From contig CAWEGO010000002.1 of the NCBI GenBank assembly GCA_963808725.1, positions 558,001 to 622,000 of the forward strand: a stretch of DNA of 64,000 nucleotides, read 5' to 3'. The position numbers and the translations under genes were made by a program. The notes beneath the pieces were generated by a model. It was given only the letters and a program-made list of their open reading frames with translations. It was not told where the DNA came from and searched no databases. This DNA comes from JAHFUA01 sp963808725 (GTDB taxonomy: Bacteria; Acidobacteriota; Terriglobia; Terriglobales; Acidobacteriaceae). Below, piece after piece: positions 33,895 to 43,134 of the stretch (the stretch's first letter is position 1; the number at the start of each line of letters is the position of its first letter).

Positions 33895-35160
33895 ATGAAC
33901 CCAAAGACCATCAACGCCACTTCCCTTCCGAAGCAGGCTGAGACTGCCTCCCCGGTAACGCTCGCCCGCATTCAAGAGGCACGGGAGCGCATTCACCAGG
34001 CCATTGCCGTATCGCCGTGTTCGCATTCTCATGCGCTTTCACGGCTGGCGGGAAGTCCCGTGTTTCTTAAGCTGGAAAACCTGCAGCGGACGGGGGCGTT
34101 CAAGGAGCGCGGCGCCCTGAACAAGCTGCTGTGCCTGACTGTCGACGAAAGGAAGCGCGGCCTGGTCACGGCCTCTGCGGGCAATCATGCGCAGGCGGTT
34201 GCATATCACGCCTCCCGTCTCGGCATACGGGCCGAGATCTGGATGCCGCTCACCACCCCGCTGGTCAAGGTGTCATCCACCCAAAGCCATGGCGTCAAGG
34301 TGGTCCTCCACGGAACCGGCTTCGATGAGACTTACGAGGCGTCCCTGGAACGCTGCCGGGAACGGCAGGCTACGTTTATTCACCCTTTCGACGATGAGGA
34401 CGTCATCGCGGGACAGGGAACCATCGCGCTGGAATTGCTGGAACAGATCCGGGACATCGAAGTCGTCGTGACTTCGGTCGGAGGCGGCGGACTCATCTCT
34501 GGCATAGCTGTGGCGCTTAAGGAACTCAAACCCGCGATCCGCGTCATCGGGGTGCAATCGTCGCTGATTCCTTCCATGGTCCGGGCGGCTCGCGAAGGAC
34601 ATCCGGTTACCTTGCCGGCGGTGTCCACGGTAGCTGACGGAATCGCAGTCCGGTCTGCGGGCGAAAAAACCTTGCCTCTGGTCAAGAAGTATGTGGATGA
34701 CCTGGTGGTGGTAGATGACGAGGAAATTGCCGCGGCCATCCTGTTCCTTCTGGAGCGCGAGAAGACGATGGCCGAAGGCGCGGGCGCCTGCGGGGTGGCG
34801 GCGCTTCTCCACGGCAAGATTTCCCTGGGAGGAAAAACCGCGGCCATCGTGATTTCGGGAGGGAATCTCAACGTCACGCTGCTTTCACGCATCATCGAGC
34901 GCGGCCTGGTCAAGGACGGCCGGTTGGTTCGCCTGCGTATTCCGCTTCCCGATCACCCCGGAGCCTTGCATCGGCTGACCCAGGTGATTGCGGGACAGCG
35001 GATCAACATCGTGGAGACCGAGTATCACCGCACCTTCTATGGCGCGCGCTTGGGACACACGCTCATCGATCTCACCATGGAAGCTCGTGACCTCAACCAC
35101 GCCAATGAACTGAGCGCGGCACTCACCGCCGCCGGATACAACTTCGAACGGATCACGTAA
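33895..35160 (+). CDS. ilvA: Threonine dehydratase with ACT domain
   Basis: The enzyme deaminates threonine to 2-oxobutanoate on PLP. The PLP lysine is in TGAFKERGALNKLL (about residue 69), the phosphate-binding loop is SVGGGGLISGIA and the serine/threonine signature EGAGACGVAALL is present. The last 75 residues are an ACT domain (DHPGALHRLTQVIAGQRINI), the single-ACT form seen in many non-enteric IlvA/TdcB proteins; isoleucine feedback is possible but not shown. The ATG at 33895 (MNPKTINATSLP) gives 421 residues; an earlier ATG at 33868 is possible, and neither has a clear ribosome binding site. It forms a cluster with cysK and cysE. Confidence 0.85.
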   Translation: MNPKTINATSLPKQAETASPVTLARIQEARERIHQAIAVSPCSHSHALSRLAGSPVFLKLENLQRTGAFKERGALNKLLCLTVDERKRGLVTASAGNHAQAVAYHASRLGIRAEIWMPLTTPLVKVSSTQSHGVKVVLHGTGFDETYEASLERCRERQATFIHPFDDEDVIAGQGTIALELLEQIRDIEVVVTSVGGGGLISGIAVALKELKPAIRVIGVQSSLIPSMVRAAREGHPVTLPAVSTVADGIAVRSAGEKTLPLVKKYVDDLVVVDDEEIAAAILFLLEREKTMAEGAGACGVAALLHGKISLGGKTAAIVISGGNLNVTLLSRIIERGLVKDGRLVRLRIPLPDHPGALHRLTQVIAGQRINIVETEYHRTFYGARLGHTLIDLTMEARDLNHANELSAALTAAGYNFERIT

Positions 35161-35171
35161 GGAGTCATACT

Positions 35172-36137
35172 GTGAAGATCGCCCGCGACATCACGGAATT
35201 GATCGGACACACCCCGTTGGTCCAACTGAACAAGGTCACCGCCGGCTGCCACGGCACGGTTGCCGCCAAGCTGGAGAGCTTTAATCCCTGCAACAGCGTT
35301 AAGGACCGCATCGGCGTCAGCATGATTGCGGCGGCCGAAGAGGCTGGCAAGATCCGTCCGGGAAAAACCGTGCTGATCGAACCCACCAGCGGCAACACCG
35401 GCATTGCCTTGGCGTTTGTGGCGGCGGTGAAAGGCTACAAGCTGATCCTGACCATGCCCGACACCATGAGCATGGAGCGCCGCATCCTGTTGCGGGCCTT
35501 CGGAGCGGAGCTTGTCCTCACCCCCGGCTCGAAAGGCATGAAGGGAGCCATGGCCAAGGCCGAGGAAATCCTGGCCCAGACTCCAGACGGCTTGATCCTG
35601 CAGCAGTTCGCCAATCCCGCTAATCCGAAGATTCACTTCGAAACCACCGGGCCCGAGATCTGGGCGGATACCGATGGCAAGGTCGATATCCTCGTCTCCG
35701 GGGTGGGAACGGGCGGCACGCTGACCGGCGTCACCGAATACATCCGGCCGAAGAAGCCGGCGTTCAAGGTGATTGCCGTCGAGCCCACCGAGAGTCCGGT
35801 GCTCGCCGGCGGACAGCCCGGCCCGCACAAGATTCAAGGCATCGGCGCCGGCTTTGTGCCGGAAGTGCTGCGCACGGACTTCATCGACGAGATCATCCAG
35901 GTTTCGAGCGAAGATGCTATTGTGATGGCTCGCCGCCTGGTCCAGGAAGAGGGCCTGCTGGTGGGCATCTCGTCCGGGGCTGCCGTGCAGGCCGCGGTAG
36001 CGGTGGCGCGCCGGCCGGAGAACGCCGGCAAGTTGATCGTGGTGGTGGTGCCCGATTTCGGAGAGCGCTACCTGAGCAGCGTCCTTTTCCAGGCTCTTCG
36101 GGAAGAAGCGCAGCTCATGGAAGCTGTGCTGATCTGA
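35172..36137 (+). CDS. cysK: Cysteine synthase A (O-acetylserine sulfhydrylase)
   Basis: CysK makes cysteine from O-acetylserine and sulfide. The 321-residue protein has the PLP lysine in FNPCNSVKDRIGVSMI (about residue 43), the PTSGNTGIALAFVAAVKGY loop, and GVGTGGTLTGVTEYI phosphate-binding segment. The GTG start at 35172 has AAGGAG at 35159-35164. It lies 11 bp after ilvA and 11 bp before cysE. Sulfide from the sulfite reductase operon nearby would be its substrate. Confidence 0.95.
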   Translation: MKIARDITELIGHTPLVQLNKVTAGCHGTVAAKLESFNPCNSVKDRIGVSMIAAAEEAGKIRPGKTVLIEPTSGNTGIALAFVAAVKGYKLILTMPDTMSMERRILLRAFGAELVLTPGSKGMKGAMAKAEEILAQTPDGLILQQFANPANPKIHFETTGPEIWADTDGKVDILVSGVGTGGTLTGVTEYIRPKKPAFKVIAVEPTESPVLAGGQPGPHKIQGIGAGFVPEVLRTDFIDEIIQVSSEDAIVMARRLVQEEGLLVGISSGAAVQAAVAVARRPENAGKLIVVVVPDFGERYLSSVLFQALREEAQLMEAVLI

Positions 36138-36148
36138 GCTTTTGAATT

Positions 36149-36817
36149 ATGGCAGGCTTACTCAAGTCGGCTCGCGAATATGTGGCCTCGGTCTTTGACC
36201 GCGATCCCGCGGCCAAGTCGTGGGTCGAAGTTCTGCTCTGCTACCCGGGCCTGCACGCCTTGTGGGCGCATCGCATAAACCACTGGCTGTGGACGCACCA
36301 CCTGCGCTTGCTGGCGCGCTTTTTCTCTCAGGGCTCGCGCCTGCTGACGGGGATCGAGATTCATCCCGGAGCTGAGATCGGCCGCCGTTTCTTCATCGAT
36401 CACGGCATGGGCGTGGTCATCGGCGAGACCACCATCATCGGCGATGACGTGACCCTCTACCAGGGCGTGACCCTGGGCGGAACCGGCAAGGAAAAAGGCA
36501 AACGGCACCCAACCCTGCGCAACAACGTGGTGGTGGGCGGCGGATCCAAGATCCTGGGCAACGTCACTATCGGCGAAAACTGCCGCGTGGGCGCTGGATC
36601 GGTGGTGCTGAACGATGTCCCGGACAATTCCACCATCGTGGGCGTCCCCGGACACATCATCTTTCGCGACGGGAAGCGGGTGGTCATCACCGATCCGAAA
36701 GAAATCCGTGATCCGTTGTCGGATGCCCTGGCGGCGCTGGCGGAGCAGGTTCAGAAGCTGGAAGGTGCGGTCAAGGAAATATCCCGCGAGAGAGACGAGG
36801 CGCGAACGCCTCGATAG
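36149..36817 (+). CDS. cysE: Serine O-acetyltransferase
   Basis: CysE makes O-acetylserine from serine and acetyl-CoA. The 222-residue protein has hexapeptide repeats with TGIEIHPGAEIGRRFFIDHG, MGVVIGETTIIGDDVTLYQG and GSKILGNVTIGENCRVGAGS. It is a short form (about 220 residues, as in bacteria such as Bacillus) lacking the long helical N-domain of the enteric enzyme. It is translated 11 bp after cysK and together they would form the cysteine synthase complex. Its C-terminus (QVQKLEGAVKEISRERDEAR) is a likely coiled coil. Confidence 0.9.
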   Translation: MAGLLKSAREYVASVFDRDPAAKSWVEVLLCYPGLHALWAHRINHWLWTHHLRLLARFFSQGSRLLTGIEIHPGAEIGRRFFIDHGMGVVIGETTIIGDDVTLYQGVTLGGTGKEKGKRHPTLRNNVVVGGGSKILGNVTIGENCRVGAGSVVLNDVPDNSTIVGVPGHIIFRDGKRVVITDPKEIRDPLSDALAALAEQVQKLEGAVKEISRERDEARTPR

Positions 36818-37094
36818 TTTGCGGTTAATTCAGTCGTCCCTACAGGACTCGCAAATTGTACGCGTCGGGCACCCGGCGATAAATCGCCGGGCTAAACTCA
36901 CAACGTCGCTACGCGACTGATTCTGAGACCGCGAAGGTGCCGCCCTCCGGGCTCGCGCCTCCTTTCGATCCTTTTCCCAGCGCTGGCGCGCTGGGCTCAA
37001 ACAAATGCCGCCCTTACGGGCTCAGGCCCTTGGAATGGCCTGGTGATCGTCCCGTCGCGGTAGAGAAACACGAATTTAGTTCGGCGAATAAAAA
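36818..37094. repeat. REP-like palindromes in the cysE-PBP gap
   Basis: The gap holds cggcgataaatcgccg (36873-36888) with ggctaaac, gtcgctacgcgac (36904-36916) and ggcgcgctgg-type short inverted repeats. No ORF with support was seen. Confidence 0.45.
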
Positions 37095-37114
37095 AGGCCT
37101 CCGCTCGGAGGCCT
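37095..37114 (-). terminator. Rho-independent terminator of transpeptidase gene
   Basis: On the minus strand AGGCCTCCG-AG-CGGAGGCCT is followed by TTTTT. The perfect 9-bp arms lie 25 bp after the transpeptidase stop. Confidence 0.7.
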
Positions 37115-37139
37115 GCTGAAGAAATCCGATGGTTCGGTC

Positions 37140-38342
37140 TTACTGCGCGGCGCCGACGGTTTGCATGCCCGGCGTGCTGCTGGCGTGCGTGCTGGTTGCG
37201 GGCGAGAAGAAGTTGTGGTCGTAGAGGTTGCGGTACATGCGCCCGGCGATCTCCGCCGCTTTGGGACCGAAGGTAGGACGCCCGCCGTGCAGGAAGACCA
37301 CCACCACGATGCGTCCGGAGTTGGTCTTGGCGTAGGAGGCGAACCAGCCGAAGCGGGTGCCGTCGTGCGAGCAGGTGCCGGTCTTGCCCAGCACCTGTTC
37401 CTCGCTGAAGTTGTAGCGCAGGCTGCGCGCGGTGCCGTACTCGACTGCTCCTGCCATGCCGTCGGCCATCGACGGGACCAGCGGGGCGATATCGAGCTGC
37501 CGCTTGACCTTGGGCACAAATCCCGCGACTTCTTCCGGCCGCGTGGGATGCTGCAAGTAGAAGAGCGTGCCGCCGTTGGCCATGGCCGCTACCAGCGCGC
37601 CCAGTTGCAACGGCGTCACGGAGATGCTTTCCCCGAACGAGCACATCTTGCCCACGCCGCCAGCCTTGGACGCCAGCTCCTGGCTGGGGAACACGCCCAG
37701 ATGCTCGCCGCCGATGTTGTAACCGGCCAGCTCGCCCAGCCCGAACTCGTGCGCGTAGTAGCTGACCTTCTCGAAGCCGAGCCGGCGTCCCAGCGCTTCG
37801 AAATAGGCGTTGTTGGAGTGCGCCAGGGCACCGGTGAGGTTCATGCGCGAGCGGGCGCCGAGGGTGATCTCGGTATTCTTGTCGACGATGCGCTCGTTCA
37901 GAGCCGCCAGCGCTACCGTCAGCTTGATGGTCGAGCACGGCTGCGCTCCGCCGGAGAGCGCCAGCTTCTGGTTGACCATGCTCAGCACCCGGCCGCTCTC
38001 GGGATCGATGGCCAGCACGGTGCCGTTCATGTTGCCCAGGGCCTCGATGGCGGCGGCGCGGACCACCGGATCCTCGCCCGCGATCACGTCACCCTCGGTG
38101 ATGTCGTCGGCGTACGAGCTGGTGTAGAAGCGCTCGTAGGAGCGGCGATGCCGGCGGACGGTGGTTCGGGTGGCGCGAGTATGCCGAAGGCGGGCAATCC
38201 GCTTCTGCGCGCGCGGGTTCTCAGTGATGCGTCCGGAAGAATTCTTGTTAGCGCGGGTCGAGCGCGTAGCGGCGCTCGCCGGCAGCAGAACAGCGATACA
38301 TACGATTAGAACGAGATGAGCGACGAAGCGTGCTTTCAGCAT
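37140..38342 (-). CDS. Penicillin-binding transpeptidase-domain protein
   Basis: The 400-residue protein has a signal/anchor (MLKARFVAHLVLIVCIAVLL), a basic linker and a PBP/class-D transpeptidase domain. The active-site motifs are STIK in PCSTIKLTVALA, SNN in HSNNAYFEA and KTG in VLGKTGTCSHDG. It lacks a glycosyltransferase and dimer domain, so it is a stand-alone transpeptidase of uncertain wall role. I chose the ATG at 38342 over 38360 because it starts the signal sequence directly. The gene is alone in its orientation and has a terminator. Confidence 0.8.
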   Translation of the reverse strand: MLKARFVAHLVLIVCIAVLLPASAATRSTRANKNSSGRITENPRAQKRIARLRHTRATRTTVRRHRRSYERFYTSSYADDITEGDVIAGEDPVVRAAAIEALGNMNGTVLAIDPESGRVLSMVNQKLALSGGAQPCSTIKLTVALAALNERIVDKNTEITLGARSRMNLTGALAHSNNAYFEALGRRLGFEKVSYYAHEFGLGELAGYNIGGEHLGVFPSQELASKAGGVGKMCSFGESISVTPLQLGALVAAMANGGTLFYLQHPTRPEEVAGFVPKVKRQLDIAPLVPSMADGMAGAVEYGTARSLRYNFSEEQVLGKTGTCSHDGTRFGWFASYAKTNSGRIVVVVFLHGGRPTFGPKAAEIAGRMYRNLYDHNFFSPATSTHASSTPGMQTVGAAQ

Positions 38343-38619
38343 GGTCCCTAATACCTGCATTCAAGATGTCGGTTACCACACGCCGGCTAACCTCGGGCCA
38401 GGCCGGAGCTGGATCCGCGGCACTCTCGGGGGAAGCTGCTCCGAATATTAAGAGAGATGCTCTCCCGATTGCAACGCAAAAACTGGAGTTTCCGCCTGCG
38501 AGGCCCCGCGAGTTAACCAAAAAGTAACTCGGTTACTAACTAGAGTCACCCATCCGCAGCATAAACGATGCCGGCGCTTTCCGGTGAGTTGCTACAGTCC
38601 AGAGGCTTTGGTAACCGAT

Positions 38620-39849
38620 TCAGGAATGGTGCAGGCGGCTGTCCCGGCGCACGGACTCCGCCGCGCCCGAGGTGATGGAACGAGCGTGGGTGGCCATGGC
38701 GTCGGGGTGAATTCTCGGGTCGCCGCCGCAGCGGGCTTCCAGCCAGGTCAAGACTCGCGAACTGGCCGAGACCAGCGGCGAGGGCGGCACCACGGCGAAC
38801 ATCTCAGGACGGTCGGCGGCCGCGACCGCGATCCCATTTTCCGCCATCTGCGTGCCCGGTGTTCCCCGGGGATGGGCGAGGAATACGCACAGGTAGACGA
38901 CCCAGAACACGAACGGCACCGCCAGGGCGATGGGCAAAGCCCAGCGCGAAGCAGGCAGATGGCCCGCGAAGACCAAGAAGGTGCCGAAGAACATCACAGT
39001 GGCCAGCAACACCAGTGTGGTATCGACCAGGGCCGAAAACAGACGCTGCGCCACCGTGGCCGTGAATGCCGGGGGCAGCGCGACCGGCGGGCTGGGTTCG
39101 ATCACAAACGTCCGAAACGGAACCGGCGCCGGAGCTGGAGCCGGCGCCCGCTCCTCGGGCTTGGCCGCAGGTTGCAGGCTGGAACCATTGATCCGCACCC
39201 AGTCCCACAAACGCTGCTGTTCCTCCTGCGATAGATCGAGAAAGCGCAGCCCCGCGCGGCCGGAGGAATCGGCCCACATGATTTCGGAGGTGAGGCTCAT
39301 GGTCTCGGACGTACCGGGAAGATCGAAGCGCAGGCGCAGTGGTCCTTCGGCGTGCACCGGCTGCAAGGCCTGGATGGCCATGCCGCGCTCGCTGATGTCG
39401 AGAATGATGGCCGGATCAAGCCCGCCCTCGAAGTTGACATAGGCCAAGGTCGGCACCAGCAAGCGCGCCGGACGATGCGTCATGCGCTCCACCAGAGCGG
39501 TAGCTTCGGCCAGGCTGCAGGAGGCGGCAGCGGCGCTGACCGGCTTGATCAGGACAAAATTGGCGCCCATGTCATACGCCGCCTGGATGCTGGCCAGCCC
39601 CTTGACCATGGCCAGCGCCACGCAACTGCCGGCGTAGTTCTGCCGCATCAGCTTGAGCAGCTCGCTGGCGTGTTCGACGTTGTAGTCCACCACCACGGCC
39701 GAGGTTGCGCCCTCTGCCAGCCGCTCCACCGCGGGCTGCAGCTCGGCGCACACCTCGCTCTCGACGTCCAGCTCATGCATCACGCTCTGCAGGACGGACA
39801 CCGCATCCGCATCGCGGCTGACCAGCAAGGCTTGCATACTCATCCCCAT
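38620..39849 (-). CDS. Receiver-like / PilZ / RDD fusion protein
   Basis: The 409-residue protein has three parts. Residues 5-115 look like a receiver-type fold (ALLVSRDADAVSVLQSVMHE, SAVVVDYNVEHASELLKLMR, GANFVLIKPVSAAA); the usual acidic pair is altered, so it may not be phosphorylated. Residues about 140-240 form a PilZ-like domain with MTHRPARLLVPTL and LDISERGMAIQAL. The C-terminal part has two membrane helices in an RDD-like arrangement (AQRLFSALVDTTLVLLATVM, RGTPGTQMAENGIAV). It suggests a c-di-GMP-responsive membrane protein. Starts at 39843 or 39837 are also possible. Confidence 0.55.
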   Translation of the reverse strand: MGMSMQALLVSRDADAVSVLQSVMHELDVESEVCAELQPAVERLAEGATSAVVVDYNVEHASELLKLMRQNYAGSCVALAMVKGLASIQAAYDMGANFVLIKPVSAAAASCSLAEATALVERMTHRPARLLVPTLAYVNFEGGLDPAIILDISERGMAIQALQPVHAEGPLRLRFDLPGTSETMSLTSEIMWADSSGRAGLRFLDLSQEEQQRLWDWVRINGSSLQPAAKPEERAPAPAPAPVPFRTFVIEPSPPVALPPAFTATVAQRLFSALVDTTLVLLATVMFFGTFLVFAGHLPASRWALPIALAVPFVFWVVYLCVFLAHPRGTPGTQMAENGIAVAAADRPEMFAVVPPSPLVSASSRVLTWLEARCGGDPRIHPDAMATHARSITSGAAESVRRDSRLHHS

Positions 39850-39948
39850 GCGAGCTTAGGCGTGAACCCCGCCGCCGCCAATTGGCGGGGATGGTTCAAG
39901 GGCGAAGGCTCTGGCTCAGGGAATGGCTCGAGAAGGGTCAGCGCTAAG

Positions 39949-42906
39949 TTACTGCAGCTTCGCGTACTCCGCCTTGGCCTGCTGCAGGATAGGCAGATCA
40001 GGGTCAGCATCTTTCCAGGAGGCGAGGACGTCCTGGTAGGCGAGCTTGGCCTTGGCGCTGTCGCCCTGCTGGGCATAGGCGCGGGCGACGCCAAGCTGGG
40101 CGAGGGGGAAGGATTCCGTGAAACGCGGCCAATCACGGCGCGCCAGGATCCGTTGGAATTCCTGCGCGGCGTCAGCGGGACGCTTTGCGGCAAGATATGC
40201 CTGGCCACGCTCGAGTTGAATTCCTTCCTCCAGCCGGTCGTAAGCCGCAGCGCTCTTCAGACTCTCCACTGCAGCGGCGCCGTCCCCGTGGCGGATTTCG
40301 GCAAAAGCTTTAACCTGGGGAATCCAAACCGCCTGGACGCGGGTGTCGAGCGGGCGATCTTTGCCGACCTCTGCCGCCGTAGCGAAGGCCTTTCTCTCAT
40401 CGCCACAGAGAGCAAAGACGCGTGCGGCCGCGAGCATCTGGTCCGGGCTGCGGGAAACTGACAGACCCTTCTCAGCAATCTGAACGGACTGCGTCGAGCG
40501 GCCAAACAGACAATCAACACCGGCCTCATCAATCCAGGCGTCGCCGACCAGTTCCTGATATTTGTGCTGCTCCGCCAACTCGCGGGCCTTGGCCAGGAGC
40601 TCGTTGCCCTCGTGCAGCTTGCCTTGCGAGTAGGAAAGATGTGCGCGGCGGCGCAAAAAGAACATTTGCCAGCCCGGGTCGTCTCCTGCCAGAGCCTCTT
40701 CGCGGGCGGTAGAAGCGGAATCGCCCTCCACGAACGCCAATTGCGAGAGCACTCCGTGCAAACCGGCGCCACCCAGCTTGCGTTGCGCTGCCTGCTCCAG
40801 GATTGCCTTGGCTTCATCGAAGCGGCCGAGCGTCATGTAATCCCACGCCTGGTTGGTGTAGGCGATAGACAGATCAGGGTTGAGGCGGGCAGCCTCCTTG
40901 AGGTTTTCCAAGTCCTTCTCCGGCTGGCCAATGCCGTTATAAACTACGCCCGCATTGACGTAGGCAGTGGCGTCGCGCGGATAACTCTGCTTGTAGAGTT
41001 CGTAGGTTTCGATCGCCTTATCAACCTGTCCGGTCCGAGCGTAGTACAGAGAAGCGATGTACAGCTTTTCGCGCTCACTGGCACGGTCGCGGAGGTCGAA
41101 AGCTTTCTTCATCAGTTCTTCCCCGCGCGCGTCCTGCCCGCTGTTGCCATAAACCACGCCCAGCTTGGTATAAGCAACGGCGAAATTGGGGTCGAGTTCG
41201 ATGGCCCGTTCGTAAAAAGGAATGGACGGCAGATCTTCCTCGTTGCCATGTAGCTGCTCGCCGAGCGTAAACGCCTTGAGCGCCTCCAGCGAGCTGGTGG
41301 TCACCTGCTCCAGCGGCTTGTCGAACTTCTGCACGGAGGCTAGCGACTCGCCTAACTTCTCCCGCAAGTTAGATGCTGCCTTGCCCAGGGCGTCCAATAC
41401 CGCTTCTTTGCTGGCGGCGCGTTGCTGGACCTGGGTCAGCGTATCGCCGCTGGAGGCGTTCACGGCGCTCACCGTGATCAGGTACTCGCTGCCGAAGCTC
41501 GCGATCGATCCCGTGAGCATGGCCTTAATGCCATCGCGCTGAGCGATTTCGCGGGCCACGTCGCTGGTGAGGCGCTCGTCGGCGGGACGGCCCATCAGCT
41601 TCAGCGTCTGCTTGATCTTCTGATCGGAGACCACGTTCAGAAACGGTGACTGCTGAAGATCGACGGCCAGAGCGGTTTTCAGGCTGCCGTCGAAGACAGT
41701 ATCGCCCGTGGTGTTGGCAAAGTCGGCGATGAGGATGGAGTCTTTTTCTGTGAGCGCAGGCGCGCGTCGTGAGCGCCAGAATAGCCCACCAGCAACGAGC
41801 ACAGCCAGCAGTGCCACTGCGGCGATTATGATTTTCGTGCGTCCTCCGGCGGGCGCAGGAGCAACCTGAGGCGCGGACGGCGCGGCGACGGACGAGGCGG
41901 AAGCGGACGGAGCGGAAGTGGACAAAACCGCAGCGGACGACGCGGCAGCGGTCACGCCGCTCGCAGCCTTTACCCCGGAGCCGCTGGCGGGTGCCGCAAC
42001 GGCCGGCGCCGGCACGTCTTCGACCGCGGCCATCACGCTCCGCGATGAGTCGGTGTCGCGCTTCACCCGTTTGAGTTCAGCTCGCAATTCCGAGGCGTGC
42101 TGGTAGCGCAAATCACGGTCCTTCTCCAGCGTGCGGTTGATGATGCGTTCAAGCTCCTGCGGCAAGTCGGGGTTCAGGCGGACGGGCAATACCGGCGAGC
42201 GGCGCAAAATGGCATCGAAGATCGCCGCCGAAGTGTCGCCTCGGAACGGCAGAATGCCGGTCGCCATCTCGTACAAGACCACCCCGAAGGAGAACAGATC
42301 GCTGCGGGCATCCAACTCTTTACCGAGCGCTTGCTCGGGGGACATGTAAGCGACGGTGCCGAGGGTGCTGCCAGGACTGGTCAGGTGCTCAGCGCTTGCC
42401 GCTGTGGCATCGGCAGCCACGGCTTGCGCCTTCGCTCCGACCACTTTGGCCAGGCCAAAGTCCAGCACCTTCACCTGCTCACGTTTGGTGATGAAGATGT
42501 TCGCCGGCTTGATGTCGCGATGGATGATCCCCTGGCTGTGGGCTGCATCGAGCGCGTCGGCGACCTGAATGGCGATATCGAGCAGGGTCTCGCTGTCCAG
42601 CGGGCGGCCGGTGATGCGGTGCTTCAGCGTGCTGCCATCCAGGAACTCCATGGCAATGAATGGCTGTCCCTGGGATTGGCCGATCTCATAGATGGTGCAG
42701 ATGTTCGGATGATTGAGCGCCGATGCAGCGCGGGCCTCGCGGCGGAAGCGCTCCAGTGTCTGCGCATCCTGGGCTACGTCCGGAGGGAGGAACTTGAGGG
42801 CAACGAAACGGCCGAGTTCAGTGTCTTCCGCCTTGTAGACGACACCCATGCCGCCGCCGCCCAGCTTCTCAATGATGCGGTAATGCGAGATGGTTTGGCC
42901 GATCAT
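39949..42906 (-). CDS. Ser/Thr protein kinase with TPR sensor region
   Basis: The 985-residue protein starts with a kinase domain almost identical in order to the one at 25444-27882: HYRIIEKLGGGGMGVVYKAE, ALKFLP lysine, HRDIKPANIFI, LDFGLAK and MSPEQALGK. A low-complexity Ala/Ser/Pro linker and one TM helix (KIIIAAVALLAVLVAGGLFW, about 359-379) follow. The outer part has a TolB/FlgO-like segment (DSILIADFANTTGDTVFDGS) and many TPRs (YERAIELDPNFAVAYTKLGV). It is a receptor-type kinase with unknown ligand. Its promoter matches that of the other kinase. Confidence 0.9.
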   Translation of the reverse strand: MIGQTISHYRIIEKLGGGGMGVVYKAEDTELGRFVALKFLPPDVAQDAQTLERFRREARAASALNHPNICTIYEIGQSQGQPFIAMEFLDGSTLKHRITGRPLDSETLLDIAIQVADALDAAHSQGIIHRDIKPANIFITKREQVKVLDFGLAKVVGAKAQAVAADATAASAEHLTSPGSTLGTVAYMSPEQALGKELDARSDLFSFGVVLYEMATGILPFRGDTSAAIFDAILRRSPVLPVRLNPDLPQELERIINRTLEKDRDLRYQHASELRAELKRVKRDTDSSRSVMAAVEDVPAPAVAAPASGSGVKAASGVTAAASSAAVLSTSAPSASASSVAAPSAPQVAPAPAGGRTKIIIAAVALLAVLVAGGLFWRSRRAPALTEKDSILIADFANTTGDTVFDGSLKTALAVDLQQSPFLNVVSDQKIKQTLKLMGRPADERLTSDVAREIAQRDGIKAMLTGSIASFGSEYLITVSAVNASSGDTLTQVQQRAASKEAVLDALGKAASNLREKLGESLASVQKFDKPLEQVTTSSLEALKAFTLGEQLHGNEEDLPSIPFYERAIELDPNFAVAYTKLGVVYGNSGQDARGEELMKKAFDLRDRASEREKLYIASLYYARTGQVDKAIETYELYKQSYPRDATAYVNAGVVYNGIGQPEKDLENLKEAARLNPDLSIAYTNQAWDYMTLGRFDEAKAILEQAAQRKLGGAGLHGVLSQLAFVEGDSASTAREEALAGDDPGWQMFFLRRRAHLSYSQGKLHEGNELLAKARELAEQHKYQELVGDAWIDEAGVDCLFGRSTQSVQIAEKGLSVSRSPDQMLAAARVFALCGDERKAFATAAEVGKDRPLDTRVQAVWIPQVKAFAEIRHGDGAAAVESLKSAAAYDRLEEGIQLERGQAYLAAKRPADAAQEFQRILARRDWPRFTESFPLAQLGVARAYAQQGDSAKAKLAYQDVLASWKDADPDLPILQQAKAEYAKLQ

Positions 42907-42933
42907 GAATGCAGCGGGAAACGAGAGCGCTCA

Positions 42934-42962
42934 TGGTAGGGCGTTAGCGCATGGCAAGTCAA
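42934..42962 (-). promoter_or_regulatory. Promoter of kinase gene, TTGACT-N17-CTACCA
   Basis: Minus-strand TTGACT at 42957-42962, 17-nt spacer and CTACCA at 42934-42939. TTGACTTGCC and GCCCTAC are identical to the copy at 27912-27940. Confidence 0.6.
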
Positions 42963-43034
42963 TGAGTGCAGGACGGGCGTGAGAACGACGGGTGGCGCAC
43001 CCAGGCCACATACCACAAAATGGAACCTCAGGGT

Positions 43035-43069
43035 GCCCTACCCTTGGCCGGTTTTGCCAAGGGTGGGGC
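43035..43069. repeat. 14-bp hairpin between ftsZ and kinase gene
   Basis: Arms GCCCTACCCTTGGC (43035-43048) and GCCAAGGGTGGGGC (43056-43069) pair except for one G-T. It lies downstream of ftsZ on the minus strand and could end ftsQAZ transcription, but the T-tract is only on the plus strand. Confidence 0.5.
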
Positions 43070-43134
43070 TTTTGGTTCCCGGGACCTCATTCTGACAACG
43101 GGATGGCACCCCGCTCACGACGCGCTTGCCGTTC

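Noticed and set aside
38361..38600. c-di-AMP (ydaO) riboswitch before the transpeptidase gene
   Set aside because: Such riboswitches precede wall genes in some bacteria, but the conserved loops were not found on the minus strand.
43035..43069. Rho-independent terminator of ftsQAZ
   Set aside because: The stem is strong, but the T-tract lies on the plus strand, opposite to transcription of ftsZ; kept only as a hairpin.
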